Part shown: positions 9,738 through 18,041 of the stretch, one piece after another | Position numbering within the stretch: the stretch's first letter is position 1 | Layout: each line of letters begins with the position of its first letter | NCBI RefSeq assembly: GCF_029624125.1 | Contig: NZ_JARSBN010000008.1 | Coordinates: forward strand, 115,801-179,800 | DNA length: 64,000 nt | Direction: 5' to 3' | Source: Winogradskyella marincola | GTDB lineage: Bacteria; Bacteroidota; Bacteroidia; Flavobacteriales; Flavobacteriaceae | Notes under the pieces: generated by a model | The model's database searches: none | What the model saw: the letters and a program-made list of their open reading frames with translations, nothing else | Told to the model about the DNA's origin: nothing | Program-made: the position numbers and the translations under genes

Positions 9738-10382
9738 TCAATTAGCATTCCATTCGCTAGGATTAGCATTCCATTGTGCTAAAATGTCTTGTTCTGCTTT
9801 GGTAATATAGTTAGTGTCTAGGGCTTGCTCTAAAAGATTTTCGTAGTTGCCAAGGGTGTGTAATTCTATGTTGGCATCGTTAAAGTTCTTTTGTGCAACA
9901 TCAAATCCGTAAGAAAAAATGGCAACCATACCTTTTACATTTACTTCGGCTTCTTTTAAAGCTGCAACAGCGTTAAGACTACTTTTTCCGGTACTTATTA
10001 AGTCTTCTACTACAACTACGGTTTGCCCTTTTTCTATATGACCTTCAACCTGATTTTGACGACCATGCTTTTTTGCTTCTGGTCTTACATAAACAAATGG
10101 AAGATTTAAATATTCGGCTACCAAAGCTCCAATACCAATGGCTCCGGTTGCAACTCCAGCAATAACATCTGGTTTGCCATAGTGGTCTTCTATGTGTTTT
10201 GCCATGGTTTCTCTAATGTAATTTCTTATAAGTGGATAAGAAAGTACAATTCTGTTGTCGCAGTATATTGGTGATTTCCATCCAGAAGCCCATGTAAATG
10301 GTTCTTTTGGTTGTAGTTTTATAGCATTAATTTGCAATAAAACTTCTGCGGTTTTTTTTGCGGTTTCTTTGTTAAAAATCAT
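9738..10382 (-). CDS. pyrE: Orotate phosphoribosyltransferase
   Basis: Joins orotate to PRPP to give OMP in pyrimidine synthesis. 214 residues. The PRPP-binding loop is VVVVEDLISTGKSS, the substrate loop includes RPEAKKHGRQNQVEG, and WASGWKSPIYCDNR matches the orotate site. The C-terminal tail carries a small duplication (WNANPSEWNAN) caused by a 21-bp repeat in the DNA. A -7 element lies only 5 nt before the ATG. Divergent from the NUDIX gene. Confidence 0.96.
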   Translation of the reverse strand: MIFNKETAKKTAEVLLQINAIKLQPKEPFTWASGWKSPIYCDNRIVLSYPLIRNYIRETMAKHIEDHYGKPDVIAGVATGAIGIGALVAEYLNLPFVYVRPEAKKHGRQNQVEGHIEKGQTVVVVEDLISTGKSSLNAVAALKEAEVNVKGMVAIFSYGFDVAQKNFNDANIELHTLGNYENLLEQALDTNYITKAEQDILAQWNANPSEWNAN

Positions 10383-10387
10383 AGTTG

Positions 10388-10395
10388 CAAAATTA
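10388..10395 (-). promoter_or_regulatory. -7 element of pyrE, 5 nt before the start codon
   Basis: Reads TAATTTTG on the minus strand, followed by CAACT and the ATG. Transcription would begin at or very near the A of the start codon, implying a leaderless pyrE mRNA. Confidence 0.5.
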
Positions 10396-10503
10396 ATGAA
10401 TTTTATAAGTTTTTAAATTTTAAACTAATTTAATTCTAAGTTTAAAAGTGGTTTAATAAAAAATAATACTTTTACAATTGATAAGTTATAACTAACCCAA
10501 TCT

Positions 10504-11085
10504 ATGTACACTATTTATGTAGGCGATAAGCCTATAATTTTAACTACAAAAGTTGAAAAGGAGACCGATTTTAAATCGTTTCTTCTTAAGTCTGTTAATA
10601 TAGGTAAGGTTATCAAAGTGCTTAATAATACAGATCTTAAAGCTGTACATTTAATACATAATAATCCTGATAAGCTTTTAAAACACTTTTTGAAACTTTT
10701 GCCCAACGTTATTGCTGGTGGAGGTAAAGCTTACAATGCTAATAATGAGGTGTTGTTTATTTACCGAAATAATAAATGGGATTTGCCTAAAGGTAAGGCA
10801 GAAGGTAAGGAGTCTATTGAAGAAACGGCTATACGAGAAGTAGAAGAGGAGACTGGAGTAGAGGGATTAAAAATTACCAAGCCTTTACCAACAACATATC
10901 ATATTTTTAAGCGCAACGGTAAGCATAAGATTAAGGTTACCTATTGGTTTGAAATGAAAACCAAATTTGATGGTAAACTTTACCCTCAAGAAAAAGAAGG
11001 TATTACTAAAGTAGAGTGGTTAGACGAAAAATCTGCACAAAAAGCTTTAGAAAACAGCTATGCCAATATTAAGTTGTTGGTGTAA
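10504..11085 (+). CDS. NUDIX hydrolase
   Basis: 193 residues. The NUDIX box is complete: GKAEGKESIEETAIREVEEE plus TGV (G-x5-E-x7-REVxEExGU), so it should hydrolyse a nucleoside-diphosphate-linked compound with Mg2+. An N-terminal ~60-residue region of unknown role (MYTIYVGDKPIILTTK) precedes the catalytic domain, as in other flavobacterial copies next to pyrE. The substrate is not predictable. It abuts the converging rhomboid gene. Confidence 0.85.
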   Translation: MYTIYVGDKPIILTTKVEKETDFKSFLLKSVNIGKVIKVLNNTDLKAVHLIHNNPDKLLKHFLKLLPNVIAGGGKAYNANNEVLFIYRNNKWDLPKGKAEGKESIEETAIREVEEETGVEGLKITKPLPTTYHIFKRNGKHKIKVTYWFEMKTKFDGKLYPQEKEGITKVEWLDEKSAQKALENSYANIKLLV

Positions 11086-11922
11086 CTATTTAGAGAGGTT
11101 TTTTAACCTTTCTTTTTCTTTTTTAGATAATTTATCAATTCCTTTTTTGCTTATTTTATCTAAGAGTTTATCGAGCTCTTTTTGTTTGTCTACTTTTTCA
11201 GAATTGTATTTTTGTTCAAAGGATAAAGGTGCACTCTCCTTTTTGAAGTTTATTTTATCTGTTAGAAGAAAATGAGGTTTTGATACAATTAAGTAGATAA
11301 ATGCTAATGTTGGAATTAAAATTAAAAGAATTGCACTATAGTTTTTGGTGATAGCATTTGGATGAATAATAATAGCGACAAGTAATCCAATAATAGCTCC
11401 TCCTAAATGTGCCTCATGGCCAATGTTGTCTCTTTTTGTCTTTATACCATATATAGAAATTAAGACAAATAAAACTCCAAAAATCCAACTTGGAATAAAA
11501 ATCGGAAGTAGTAAGAGGCCAATATCAAGCCCAGGATAAAGTGCTATACAGGCAAATATGATTCCAGATACAGCGCCAGAAGCACCTATTGCTGAATAGT
11601 CTCCATGATTCCTATGTACGTATAGCGCAAAGAGGTTTCCTCCAATAAGGCTAGATATATAAATTAGTATAAATAAAATAGAACCAATTTTTTGTTCCAA
11701 TAAATTACTGAATATGTAGAAGCTTATCATGTTGAAAGCTAAGTGACTCCAGCCTGCATGTAAAAATCCTGAGCTTATTAATCTTATGTAATCTTTTTGA
11801 ATTAAGATTTTATCTACATGAAATTTGTACCCTTCAAAAAAGTTGTAATTCTTAAAACCTCTTATGGAAACTATAAAGTTTATTATAATTATTACTATTG
11901 AAGCAACACCAATATTGTTCAT
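11086..11922 (-). CDS. Rhomboid-family intramembrane serine protease
   Basis: 278 residues with about six membrane segments. The catalytic serine is in SAIGASGAVSG and the histidine in HEAHLGGAIIG; the HAGWSHLAFNMISFY segment matches the conserved H/N motif of loop 1-TM2. After the last TM comes a soluble, lysine-rich C-terminal tail of about 50 residues (KKGIDKLSKKEKERLK), a form common in Bacteroidota. Substrate unknown. Located 10 nt downstream of the M14 peptidase gene, so probably co-transcribed. Confidence 0.9.
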   Translation of the reverse strand: MNNIGVASIVIIIINFIVSIRGFKNYNFFEGYKFHVDKILIQKDYIRLISSGFLHAGWSHLAFNMISFYIFSNLLEQKIGSILFILIYISSLIGGNLFALYVHRNHGDYSAIGASGAVSGIIFACIALYPGLDIGLLLLPIFIPSWIFGVLFVLISIYGIKTKRDNIGHEAHLGGAIIGLLVAIIIHPNAITKNYSAILLILIPTLAFIYLIVSKPHFLLTDKINFKKESAPLSFEQKYNSEKVDKQKELDKLLDKISKKGIDKLSKKEKERLKNLSK

Positions 11923-11932
11923 TTTTTGAGGT

Positions 11933-13690
11933 TTATTTTAGTCTGTATATAGGATACTGCAAATGTGCTTTTTCATAATGCTTACTCTTTTTGTGTAACC
12001 AATCTAGTTGCGCATACCAGTTGTTGGCAAATTCTTCATCATAACTGATCTTTATATTATACTCAATTTGCAACTTCGGATTTTCTCTTAAAAGCTGTTT
12101 GGCTCTGTCTTCCCATACGTAAGGCGAAAACCCTTCTTTTTGTTGTAAAATGGTATCAAAGAAATTCCAGTTGAAAAACGAATCTGGAGCAGCAGGTTCT
12201 AAGGTTTCAATAATGTATCTAATGGCATTTTGATCTGTCTTTACCAAAAAGTCTCCTTGTCTAAAAGTAATGTTTTGCTTAGACGCTTTTACTTTTGTGT
12301 TGTAGTGCGAATAATGTCCTTCGTAAGGAGATGTTCTGGTTTTGTAATCCTCAATTCTATAAGATTCTACGGTTAAAGTGGTGTCTTTTTTAAAAGGAAT
12401 TAATTCCACTTTATTTAACTTAAGTAAGTCTATAACATTATGCCATCCTTGAGGTATAATGTAGGCTTTAGGTATAGTTATGTTACCAGAAGGTATAAAA
12501 AAGTTTTGGTACTCAACAGGCTTGGTAAAAGGTTGAGACCTGTCGTATTTTAAGCGTTGCGCTCCTGTTAAATCACTTTTTAGCATTTGGCCTTCATAGC
12601 CTTTAAATTGTAAAGATGTTGATTTTGTGGTATCAACTACCCATGAAATAGGATAGTCATTACCAGGTTTCCATTTGAGTTGTTGAGCACTTCGTAATTC
12701 GGATATTTTATCAGCATCTGCTTCGGTAATTTCTATCATGCTTTTCATTAACTCGTAAGTGCCTTCAACACGTTGCTTGTATGGTTTTAGCATATGCGTT
12801 TCTACCATCATACCAAGGGTATTAAATAATGTTGTATAGCCTGTAGAATAACGAGGAGAATCAAAAAATTGAGAAAAACCAGACTCAGGAGTACGGTTAA
12901 AGACATTAACATAAGGTGTTATGTCCCATTTTTTTTCTGCTAATTTTTGTTCAAGTTTTGGCATCATCTCTAAGTGAAGATAAGCACCCAAATTGCCACC
13001 TAACTTGTTGTGTTGTGTAAATAAATGTGTTAAAGTATATTGGTAATCTGCGCCATTACTTACATGGTTGTCTATAAAAACATCTGGCTTTACAGTATGA
13101 AATATTTCAGCAAATGCCTTAGCATTTTCGGTATCACATTTTATAAAATCTCTATTTAAATCATAATTGCGAGCATTGCCTCTAAAGCCATATTCTTTTG
13201 GGCCATTTTGGTTGGTGCGTGTTCCAGAATTTCTATTAAGACTTCCACCTATGTTATAGATTGGAATTGTCACTAAAACCGTTTGTATTGGTGCTTCGAT
13301 TTTGTCTTGTGCCATGTCTCTATAGAGCATCATGGTAGCATCAATACCATCAGATTCACCAGGATGTATACCGTTATTAATTAATAAAATTCTGTGGTTT
13401 TTTCTTAAAAGATCAAAGTCATTATGAATCTCAGTAGGATTATATATTACGATATGCAAAGGTTCGCCAGAATCTGTCTTGCCCATTTCTCGGATAGAAA
13501 TTTCCTTGTAGCTATCTGCTAAGTCTGTATAAAACTGAATTGTCTCTTGGTAGGTAGCAGTTTCTGTTCCGTTACTTTTTTCAAAAACGGTTAATAAATC
13601 TCCAATTTCTTTAGTTTGGCTTTTTGTGGATTTGTCATAACATCCTGAAAATAAACAAGGTAGTATGAGTAGGAAAATTAGTTTTTTCAT
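11933..13690 (-). CDS. M14-family zinc carboxypeptidase-like lipoprotein
   Basis: 585 residues. A lipoprotein signal peptide ends in LFSGC (lipidated Cys about residue 17). The M14 zinc site is recognisable: HPGESDG (His and Glu) and the third ligand in DVFIDNHVSNGAD; the substrate-binding region RNYDLNRDFIK (with NxxR/NRD pattern) lies between. The C-terminal ~230 residues are not part of the catalytic core and look like an extra beta domain. It is probably an exported peptidase of the cell envelope. Specificity unknown. Confidence 0.82.
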   Translation of the reverse strand: MKKLIFLLILPCLFSGCYDKSTKSQTKEIGDLLTVFEKSNGTETATYQETIQFYTDLADSYKEISIREMGKTDSGEPLHIVIYNPTEIHNDFDLLRKNHRILLINNGIHPGESDGIDATMMLYRDMAQDKIEAPIQTVLVTIPIYNIGGSLNRNSGTRTNQNGPKEYGFRGNARNYDLNRDFIKCDTENAKAFAEIFHTVKPDVFIDNHVSNGADYQYTLTHLFTQHNKLGGNLGAYLHLEMMPKLEQKLAEKKWDITPYVNVFNRTPESGFSQFFDSPRYSTGYTTLFNTLGMMVETHMLKPYKQRVEGTYELMKSMIEITEADADKISELRSAQQLKWKPGNDYPISWVVDTTKSTSLQFKGYEGQMLKSDLTGAQRLKYDRSQPFTKPVEYQNFFIPSGNITIPKAYIIPQGWHNVIDLLKLNKVELIPFKKDTTLTVESYRIEDYKTRTSPYEGHYSHYNTKVKASKQNITFRQGDFLVKTDQNAIRYIIETLEPAAPDSFFNWNFFDTILQQKEGFSPYVWEDRAKQLLRENPKLQIEYNIKISYDEEFANNWYAQLDWLHKKSKHYEKAHLQYPIYRLK

Positions 13691-13730
13691 GCTAATTAAT
13701 TTTAGCTAAATTTACTTATTATTTGTTATT

Positions 13731-14096
13731 ATGAAAGTTTATAAATTAAGCTTTGGTCAGATAAATATTATTGAGCCTGACATCGCGGAAGTTATTATAG
13801 ATAATGAAATTATAATGAACGAAACCATGGTAGAAGAATATCATGAGTTTTTGCTCTCTTATCTTAAATCCCCTTTTTCTTTATTAGTTAATAAAAAGCA
13901 TTCTTATACCTATACTTTTGAAGCACAACGACTAATAGGTACTCTAACAGAAATTAAAGCTATGGCTGTGGTTACGCATACTATAATAAGCGAAATGACT
14001 ACGGAAACTTTAATTACAATGAACAAAGAAAAAAACTGGAATATTAAATTGTTTCAGAAACGAGAAGAAGCTCTCGATTGGTTAAAAACTGTTTAG
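13731..14096 (+). CDS. Conserved hypothetical protein, STAS/SpoIIAA-like fold suspected
   Basis: 121 residues, soluble, no signal peptide. The alternating strand/helix pattern (VYKLSFGQINIIEPDIAEVIID, FSLLVNKKHSYTYTFEAQ, KAMAVVTHTIISEMTTETL, WNIKLFQKREEALDWLKTV) resembles the SpoIIAA/STAS-like small proteins found in flavobacteria. No catalytic motif is visible. Upstream is the divergent M14 peptidase; downstream is the ctlX-type gene, which has its own promoter. Function unknown. Confidence 0.6.
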   Translation: MKVYKLSFGQINIIEPDIAEVIIDNEIIMNETMVEEYHEFLLSYLKSPFSLLVNKKHSYTYTFEAQRLIGTLTEIKAMAVVTHTIISEMTTETLITMNKEKNWNIKLFQKREEALDWLKTV

Positions 14097-14105
14097 ACTT
14101 TTGTG

Positions 14106-14136
14106 TTGTTTTCGTGTTAAAAATGAGATAAATTTG
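14106..14136 (+). promoter_or_regulatory. Promoter of the ctlX-type gene
   Basis: TTG at 14106-14108, 20 nt spacer, TAAATTTG at 14129-14136. Both elements and spacing fit the flavobacterial consensus. The predicted leader is about 24-29 nt. Confidence 0.7.
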
Positions 14137-14165
14137 CACGTATTTCATTTCTATTTAATTACAAA

Positions 14166-15098
14166 ATGCAACAAACTACAGATACTATATTAATGATTCG
14201 TCCTGTAAACTTTAGGATGAATGAGCAGACAGCTATAAATAATTATTTTCAAGAAGAAATTGATTTAAAAAATGCAGAAATCAATGCCAAAGCTCAAGAA
14301 GAATTTGATGCTTTTGTAGAAAAATTAAAGGCTGTTGGTATTAATGTTGTAGTTGAGCATGATGATAAATCTGTGGATACTCCAGATTCTATTTTTCCTA
14401 ATAATTGGGTAAGCTTTCATAATAGTGGAGATGTAGCTCTGTATCCTATGTTTGCAGAAAACCGACGCAAAGAGCGTAGAGAAGAAGTGCTTGTAAGGTT
14501 AGAAAATGAAGGTTTTGAAATTAAAAATATTATAGACTATACTTCGGCTGAAGAAGAAGGTGTTTTCTTAGAAGGTACAGGTAGTCTTATTTTAGACAGA
14601 GTTAATAGAAAAGCATATTGTGCTTTATCACCTAGAGCAGACGAAGAATTGTTTATAGAATTTTGCGAAGATTTTGAATATACTCCAGTTGTTTTTATAG
14701 CTAACCAAACTGTAGAAGGAAAGCGTTTGCCAATTTATCATACTAATGTAATGATGTGTTTAGCCGAAACCTTTGCTGTTATTTGCTTAGATACTATAGA
14801 CGATAAAAAAGAGCGCAAAAATGTGATAAAACACCTAAAAGCAGATGGTAAAGAGGTTATTGCCATTTCAGAATCTCAAATGCATCAGTTTGCAGGTAAT
14901 ATGTTACAGCTTAGAGGCAAGGATAATCAGCGCTATCTAATAATGAGCCAAGCGGCTCATAAAAGCTTAACAAAAGATCAGGTTAATAAAATAGAAAAAC
15001 ATTGCCCAATAATTTCGAGTTCATTAGAGACTATAGAAACTTGTGGAGGTGGAAGTGCTCGTTGCATGATGGCAGAAGTGTTTTTGCCAAAAGCTTAA
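14166..15098 (+). CDS. ctlX: CtlX-type pentein hydrolase (citrulline/arginine-related)
   Basis: 310 residues of the pentein superfamily (COG4874 type). Visible active-site positions: D74 (DTPDSIFPNNW), E136 (LEGTGSL), H192 (YHTNVMM) and the nucleophile C300 in GGSARCMMAEVF. The N-terminal TILMIRPVNFRMNEQTA is characteristic of this family. Members are annotated as citrulline-utilisation or arginine-deiminase-related hydrolases; the actual substrate here is not proven. A second, distantly related pentein enzyme lies at 2686-3597. Confidence 0.75.
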   Translation: MQQTTDTILMIRPVNFRMNEQTAINNYFQEEIDLKNAEINAKAQEEFDAFVEKLKAVGINVVVEHDDKSVDTPDSIFPNNWVSFHNSGDVALYPMFAENRRKERREEVLVRLENEGFEIKNIIDYTSAEEEGVFLEGTGSLILDRVNRKAYCALSPRADEELFIEFCEDFEYTPVVFIANQTVEGKRLPIYHTNVMMCLAETFAVICLDTIDDKKERKNVIKHLKADGKEVIAISESQMHQFAGNMLQLRGKDNQRYLIMSQAAHKSLTKDQVNKIEKHCPIISSSLETIETCGGGSARCMMAEVFLPKA

Positions 15099-15123
15099 TC
15101 TAAATTTCAGAGTTTTTTTGCAC

Positions 15124-17184
15124 CTAAGCTTTAGGTGTAGACTTAGGAAGTTCTATAAAGAATTTACTACCAACATTAACGGTACTTTCTACCCAAATTT
15201 TTCCGTTGTTTAATTCAACTAAATCTTTTGCGATAGTTAACCCAAGACCAGTACCTTTTTCGTTTTTAGTACCAATTGTTGTAAAGTTTTTGTTGGCATT
15301 AAAAAGCTTGTTGATATTTTCTTCAGAAATACCAACACCTGTATCTTCAACACATATTAGAGCTTTGCCATTAATACTTTGGTTAGACACGGTAATAACA
15401 TCTCCAGTTCTGCTAAATTTAACAGCATTAGTTATTAAATTCTGAATAACAATCTCAACCATACTCTTGTCTGCATAAACAAAATCGCGTTGAGACTCAT
15501 CAATTAGAACTATACGTTTATCTTCAACCTTTTGTTCTACCAATGCCATTTTGGTATGGAATACTTCTTGAATGTTAAATAGCTCTGGGTTTGGTTCTAA
15601 ATTCTGCATTTGAGACTTAGACCAGTTCAATAAATTAAAGAGTAGAGACGATGCGTTATTCGCATTTTCGCTTAATTCAGGTATTAATTCTCTAAACTCT
15701 TCTTTAGAAATACTATCTTCTTTTAATAAATCTAAAAAGGCCTTAATTGATGAAATAGAATCTTTTAAATCGTGAGAAACTATAGAGAATAATTTGTCCT
15801 TTACCTGGTTAACCTCTTCTAGATGATGCGTTTGTTCTAGTATAGCTTCGCTACGTATCTGTTCTTGTTTTAGCTTTTCTCTTTGTTCAATTAAGGTATT
15901 TCTATAATTTTTACTTTTCAAAAAGTTTAGCAGTAATAAGGTAAGTAAAATAGCAGAGCTTGCAAGTGCTCCATACACAACCATTGGATTGTTTAGCCAG
16001 GTTTTTATTACTTTATTATTGTTTTCTTTAACCTCAAAACTGTCTATTTCTTCTTCAATAGGATTAGAATTTATTAAATCTAAAGGTTCAGTGTTAACAG
16101 GAAAAACAGGTTGATCTACTTTGTTGAGTTCATCCTTTAAGTCGTAATACTTGTTTTGCCAGAAAAAGGCATTCTGAAAATAACCACGAGTAGAATCTAA
16201 TGCTATATGAAGCTTGTAGTTTTTTAAAAGAGCAGGTTTGTTATCAATGTTTTGAGCAATGTTATAGGCTTCATTAAGTTGTATTTCTGCTAATTTTACT
16301 TTTTGTCTTTGAAGATTTAAGTTGCCAATAGCATTTAATGCCAATAAAATGCCTTCTTGGTTGTTTTGCTTTCTATTGTATTTTAGCCCTTCTACAAGAT
16401 ATTCTGAAGCTTTTTCGTACTCTCTAAATTCTAAATATTCGCTACCAAGCTTTGGTAAAATCTCACCTCGTAAGTTTTGGTCTTTGGTAGGATTTAGCAT
16501 CTCTAAGACATTTTCATAGTACTCAATAGCCTTACGATGTTCTTTTCTTGAAGAATAGAGGTCTGCAACATTTTTTGTAGAAGCAATAATACCGTCTCTA
16601 TCATTTATTTTTTTTCTAACATCAAGAGCTTTAAAGTTAAAATCTATGGCTTTATCTATCTGGTTGGTTTTAAAATAAGCCTCAGCTAAGTTGTTATATG
16701 CAGAGCTTAATTCGTCGTAAAGATTTTGTTTTTCAAAAATATCAATGGCAGACAATGAATTTTGAAGACCAACAGAATAATTGCCTCGTTTTATCTCTAT
16801 AAGTCCAATACTGTTGCTAACTTTAGCAATACCAAGGGTGTCGCTAATTTGCAGATAATATTTTCTGGACTTGTCATAGTTGTCAATAGCATTAAAATAA
16901 TCGTTGCGTTGGGTATAGATAAGCGCTCTGTAATAAGTGCTTTCAGCAAGACCTTTAGTATATTTAAGTTTTTCAGAAAGTTTGGCTGTTTGATTTACGT
17001 AGAGCAAAGCTTTTTCGTAATCTTTAATGGTGTAGAGCTCTTCTATGAGCGTTAATGAAAGATCAACTTTTGCAGAATCAGCCTGGTGATACGCTAATTT
17101 TACGGTAAGGTCGTCTATTCTTTCATTTTGAGCATAGCCAATGAAAGTTAAAATAAAAACAGTTAATGTCATTAACTGCTTCAT
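15124..17184 (-). CDS. TPR-repeat sensor histidine kinase
   Basis: 686 residues. Signal peptide (1-19, ending GYAQ), periplasmic TPR array about 35-320, one TM at 401-421, a coiled coil 425-465, then a kinase core: H-box FSIVSHDLKDS (phospho-acceptor H471), N-box LITNAVKFSR, G1 VEDTGVGIS and G2 GTGLGLTIAK. There is no receiver domain and no response-regulator gene next to it, so it is an orphan whose partner is elsewhere. I start it at the ATG at 17184 rather than the GTG one codon upstream. A 14-bp palindrome lies right before the start. Confidence 0.9.
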   Translation of the reverse strand: MKQLMTLTVFILTFIGYAQNERIDDLTVKLAYHQADSAKVDLSLTLIEELYTIKDYEKALLYVNQTAKLSEKLKYTKGLAESTYYRALIYTQRNDYFNAIDNYDKSRKYYLQISDTLGIAKVSNSIGLIEIKRGNYSVGLQNSLSAIDIFEKQNLYDELSSAYNNLAEAYFKTNQIDKAIDFNFKALDVRKKINDRDGIIASTKNVADLYSSRKEHRKAIEYYENVLEMLNPTKDQNLRGEILPKLGSEYLEFREYEKASEYLVEGLKYNRKQNNQEGILLALNAIGNLNLQRQKVKLAEIQLNEAYNIAQNIDNKPALLKNYKLHIALDSTRGYFQNAFFWQNKYYDLKDELNKVDQPVFPVNTEPLDLINSNPIEEEIDSFEVKENNNKVIKTWLNNPMVVYGALASSAILLTLLLLNFLKSKNYRNTLIEQREKLKQEQIRSEAILEQTHHLEEVNQVKDKLFSIVSHDLKDSISSIKAFLDLLKEDSISKEEFRELIPELSENANNASSLLFNLLNWSKSQMQNLEPNPELFNIQEVFHTKMALVEQKVEDKRIVLIDESQRDFVYADKSMVEIVIQNLITNAVKFSRTGDVITVSNQSINGKALICVEDTGVGISEENINKLFNANKNFTTIGTKNEKGTGLGLTIAKDLVELNNGKIWVESTVNVGSKFFIELPKSTPKA

Positions 17185-17187
17185 CAC

Positions 17188-17201
17188 TTAACATATGTTA
17201 A
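17188..17201. promoter_or_regulatory. 14-bp palindrome before the histidine kinase gene
   Basis: TTAACATATGTTAA, a perfect palindrome 3 nt upstream of the start codon. A near-identical palindrome, TTAACAATTGTTAA, lies upstream of gyrB (40279-40292). It may be an operator. Confidence 0.4.
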
Positions 17202-17551
17202 ACGATGTGTTATGTTTTGGTTTACGTAACTTTTATAGTGAGGGGTAAAAAGTAAGTCAACACTAAACAATAACAACGCGGTTAATGTTCGATTATAAAG
17301 CCTCATTTTAATGTTTGGGACATTTGTTAATAGCATTTCAAAAATGCCATAATGCTCTTAAATACGCTAATTATTGGGATTTAATGCTAATAAATTAGAT
17401 GAAGTGACAGATGAAATTCAAGAAAAAAATATTGTATCGATTAACGGCAAAAATCTTAGGAAAACTACCGTTTTGTCGATGAAATGCATGTTTTGTGTAA
17501 TAAATTGAAATTCAATATTTTGTATTTGGGTTGTAAGGTGTTAAAATTTAT
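17202..17551. other. Non-coding spacer between kinase and VOC genes
   Basis: About 350 nt without a credible gene. It contains a weak stem GCATTT/AAAATGC (17333-17347) and is A/T-rich. No promoter of the TAnnTTTG type, no tRNA and no known RNA motif could be recognised. Confidence 0.5.
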
Positions 17552-17920
17552 TTATTCGTCAATTTCTTGTCCGAATTTTATCATATTTCCGTCGAGATCT
17601 AAAATGGCAAATTCTCGCATACCATAAGGATGGTTTTTTAAAGTGCCGTTTGGATGAATAACACCAAAAGTTTTCAATTCTTCGTAGAGTGTATCGATAT
17701 CTTCAACATCTACATAGCAACTTGTGTTTTCTGGATGAATTTTGTCGTCGCATTTCCAAAAATGAACCACAAAGTTATCGCGAGCAATTACTGCGTAATT
17801 ATCGTCTAAATAACCAATCTTATTAAAGCCAAGCTTAGTTTTATAAAATTCTACGGTCTTTTTAATATTCAGAGAGGCTAAAACAGGAATGCCTTTGAGA
17901 AGATGTGGTTTTCGTTCCAT
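17552..17920 (-). CDS. VOC-family (glyoxalase/bleomycin-resistance-like) protein
   Basis: 122 residues with two beta-alpha-beta-beta-beta modules. The pattern PVLASLNIKKTVEFYKTKLGF, VVHFWKC, SCYVDVEDIDTLYEEL and MREFAILDLDGNMIKFGQ is that of bleomycin-resistance-type VOC proteins, with E in MREFAILD and H in VVHF as possible metal ligands. Substrate unknown; a real resistance role is not supported by context, because the neighbours are housekeeping genes. Confidence 0.75.
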   Translation of the reverse strand: MERKPHLLKGIPVLASLNIKKTVEFYKTKLGFNKIGYLDDNYAVIARDNFVVHFWKCDDKIHPENTSCYVDVEDIDTLYEELKTFGVIHPNGTLKNHPYGMREFAILDLDGNMIKFGQEIDE

Positions 17921-17973
17921 TTTTTATTAAAGTAAATTTTATGTCTCTAAAAATAGGGAATAATGATGCGCTA

Positions 17974-18007
17974 TTGTCTTAATAGAATAATAAAACTCCT
18001 ATCTTTG
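17974..18007 (+). promoter_or_regulatory. Promoter of argS
   Basis: TTG at 17974-17976, 23 nt spacer, TATCTTTG at 18000-18007. The -7 element is a full match; the spacer is at the long end of the accepted range. The start codon is 34 nt downstream. Confidence 0.65.
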
Positions 18008-18041
18008 CAAGCGTTTTTAAAAGCCAAAATAAAATAAGAAT

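Noticed and set aside
17202..17551. Hidden gene or tRNA in the longest spacer
   Set aside because: No cloverleaf, no open frame with coding character and no known RNA motif could be seen.
17552..17920. Bleomycin or other antibiotic resistance gene
   Set aside because: Only the general VOC fold is supported; no mobile-element context and no family-specific motif.
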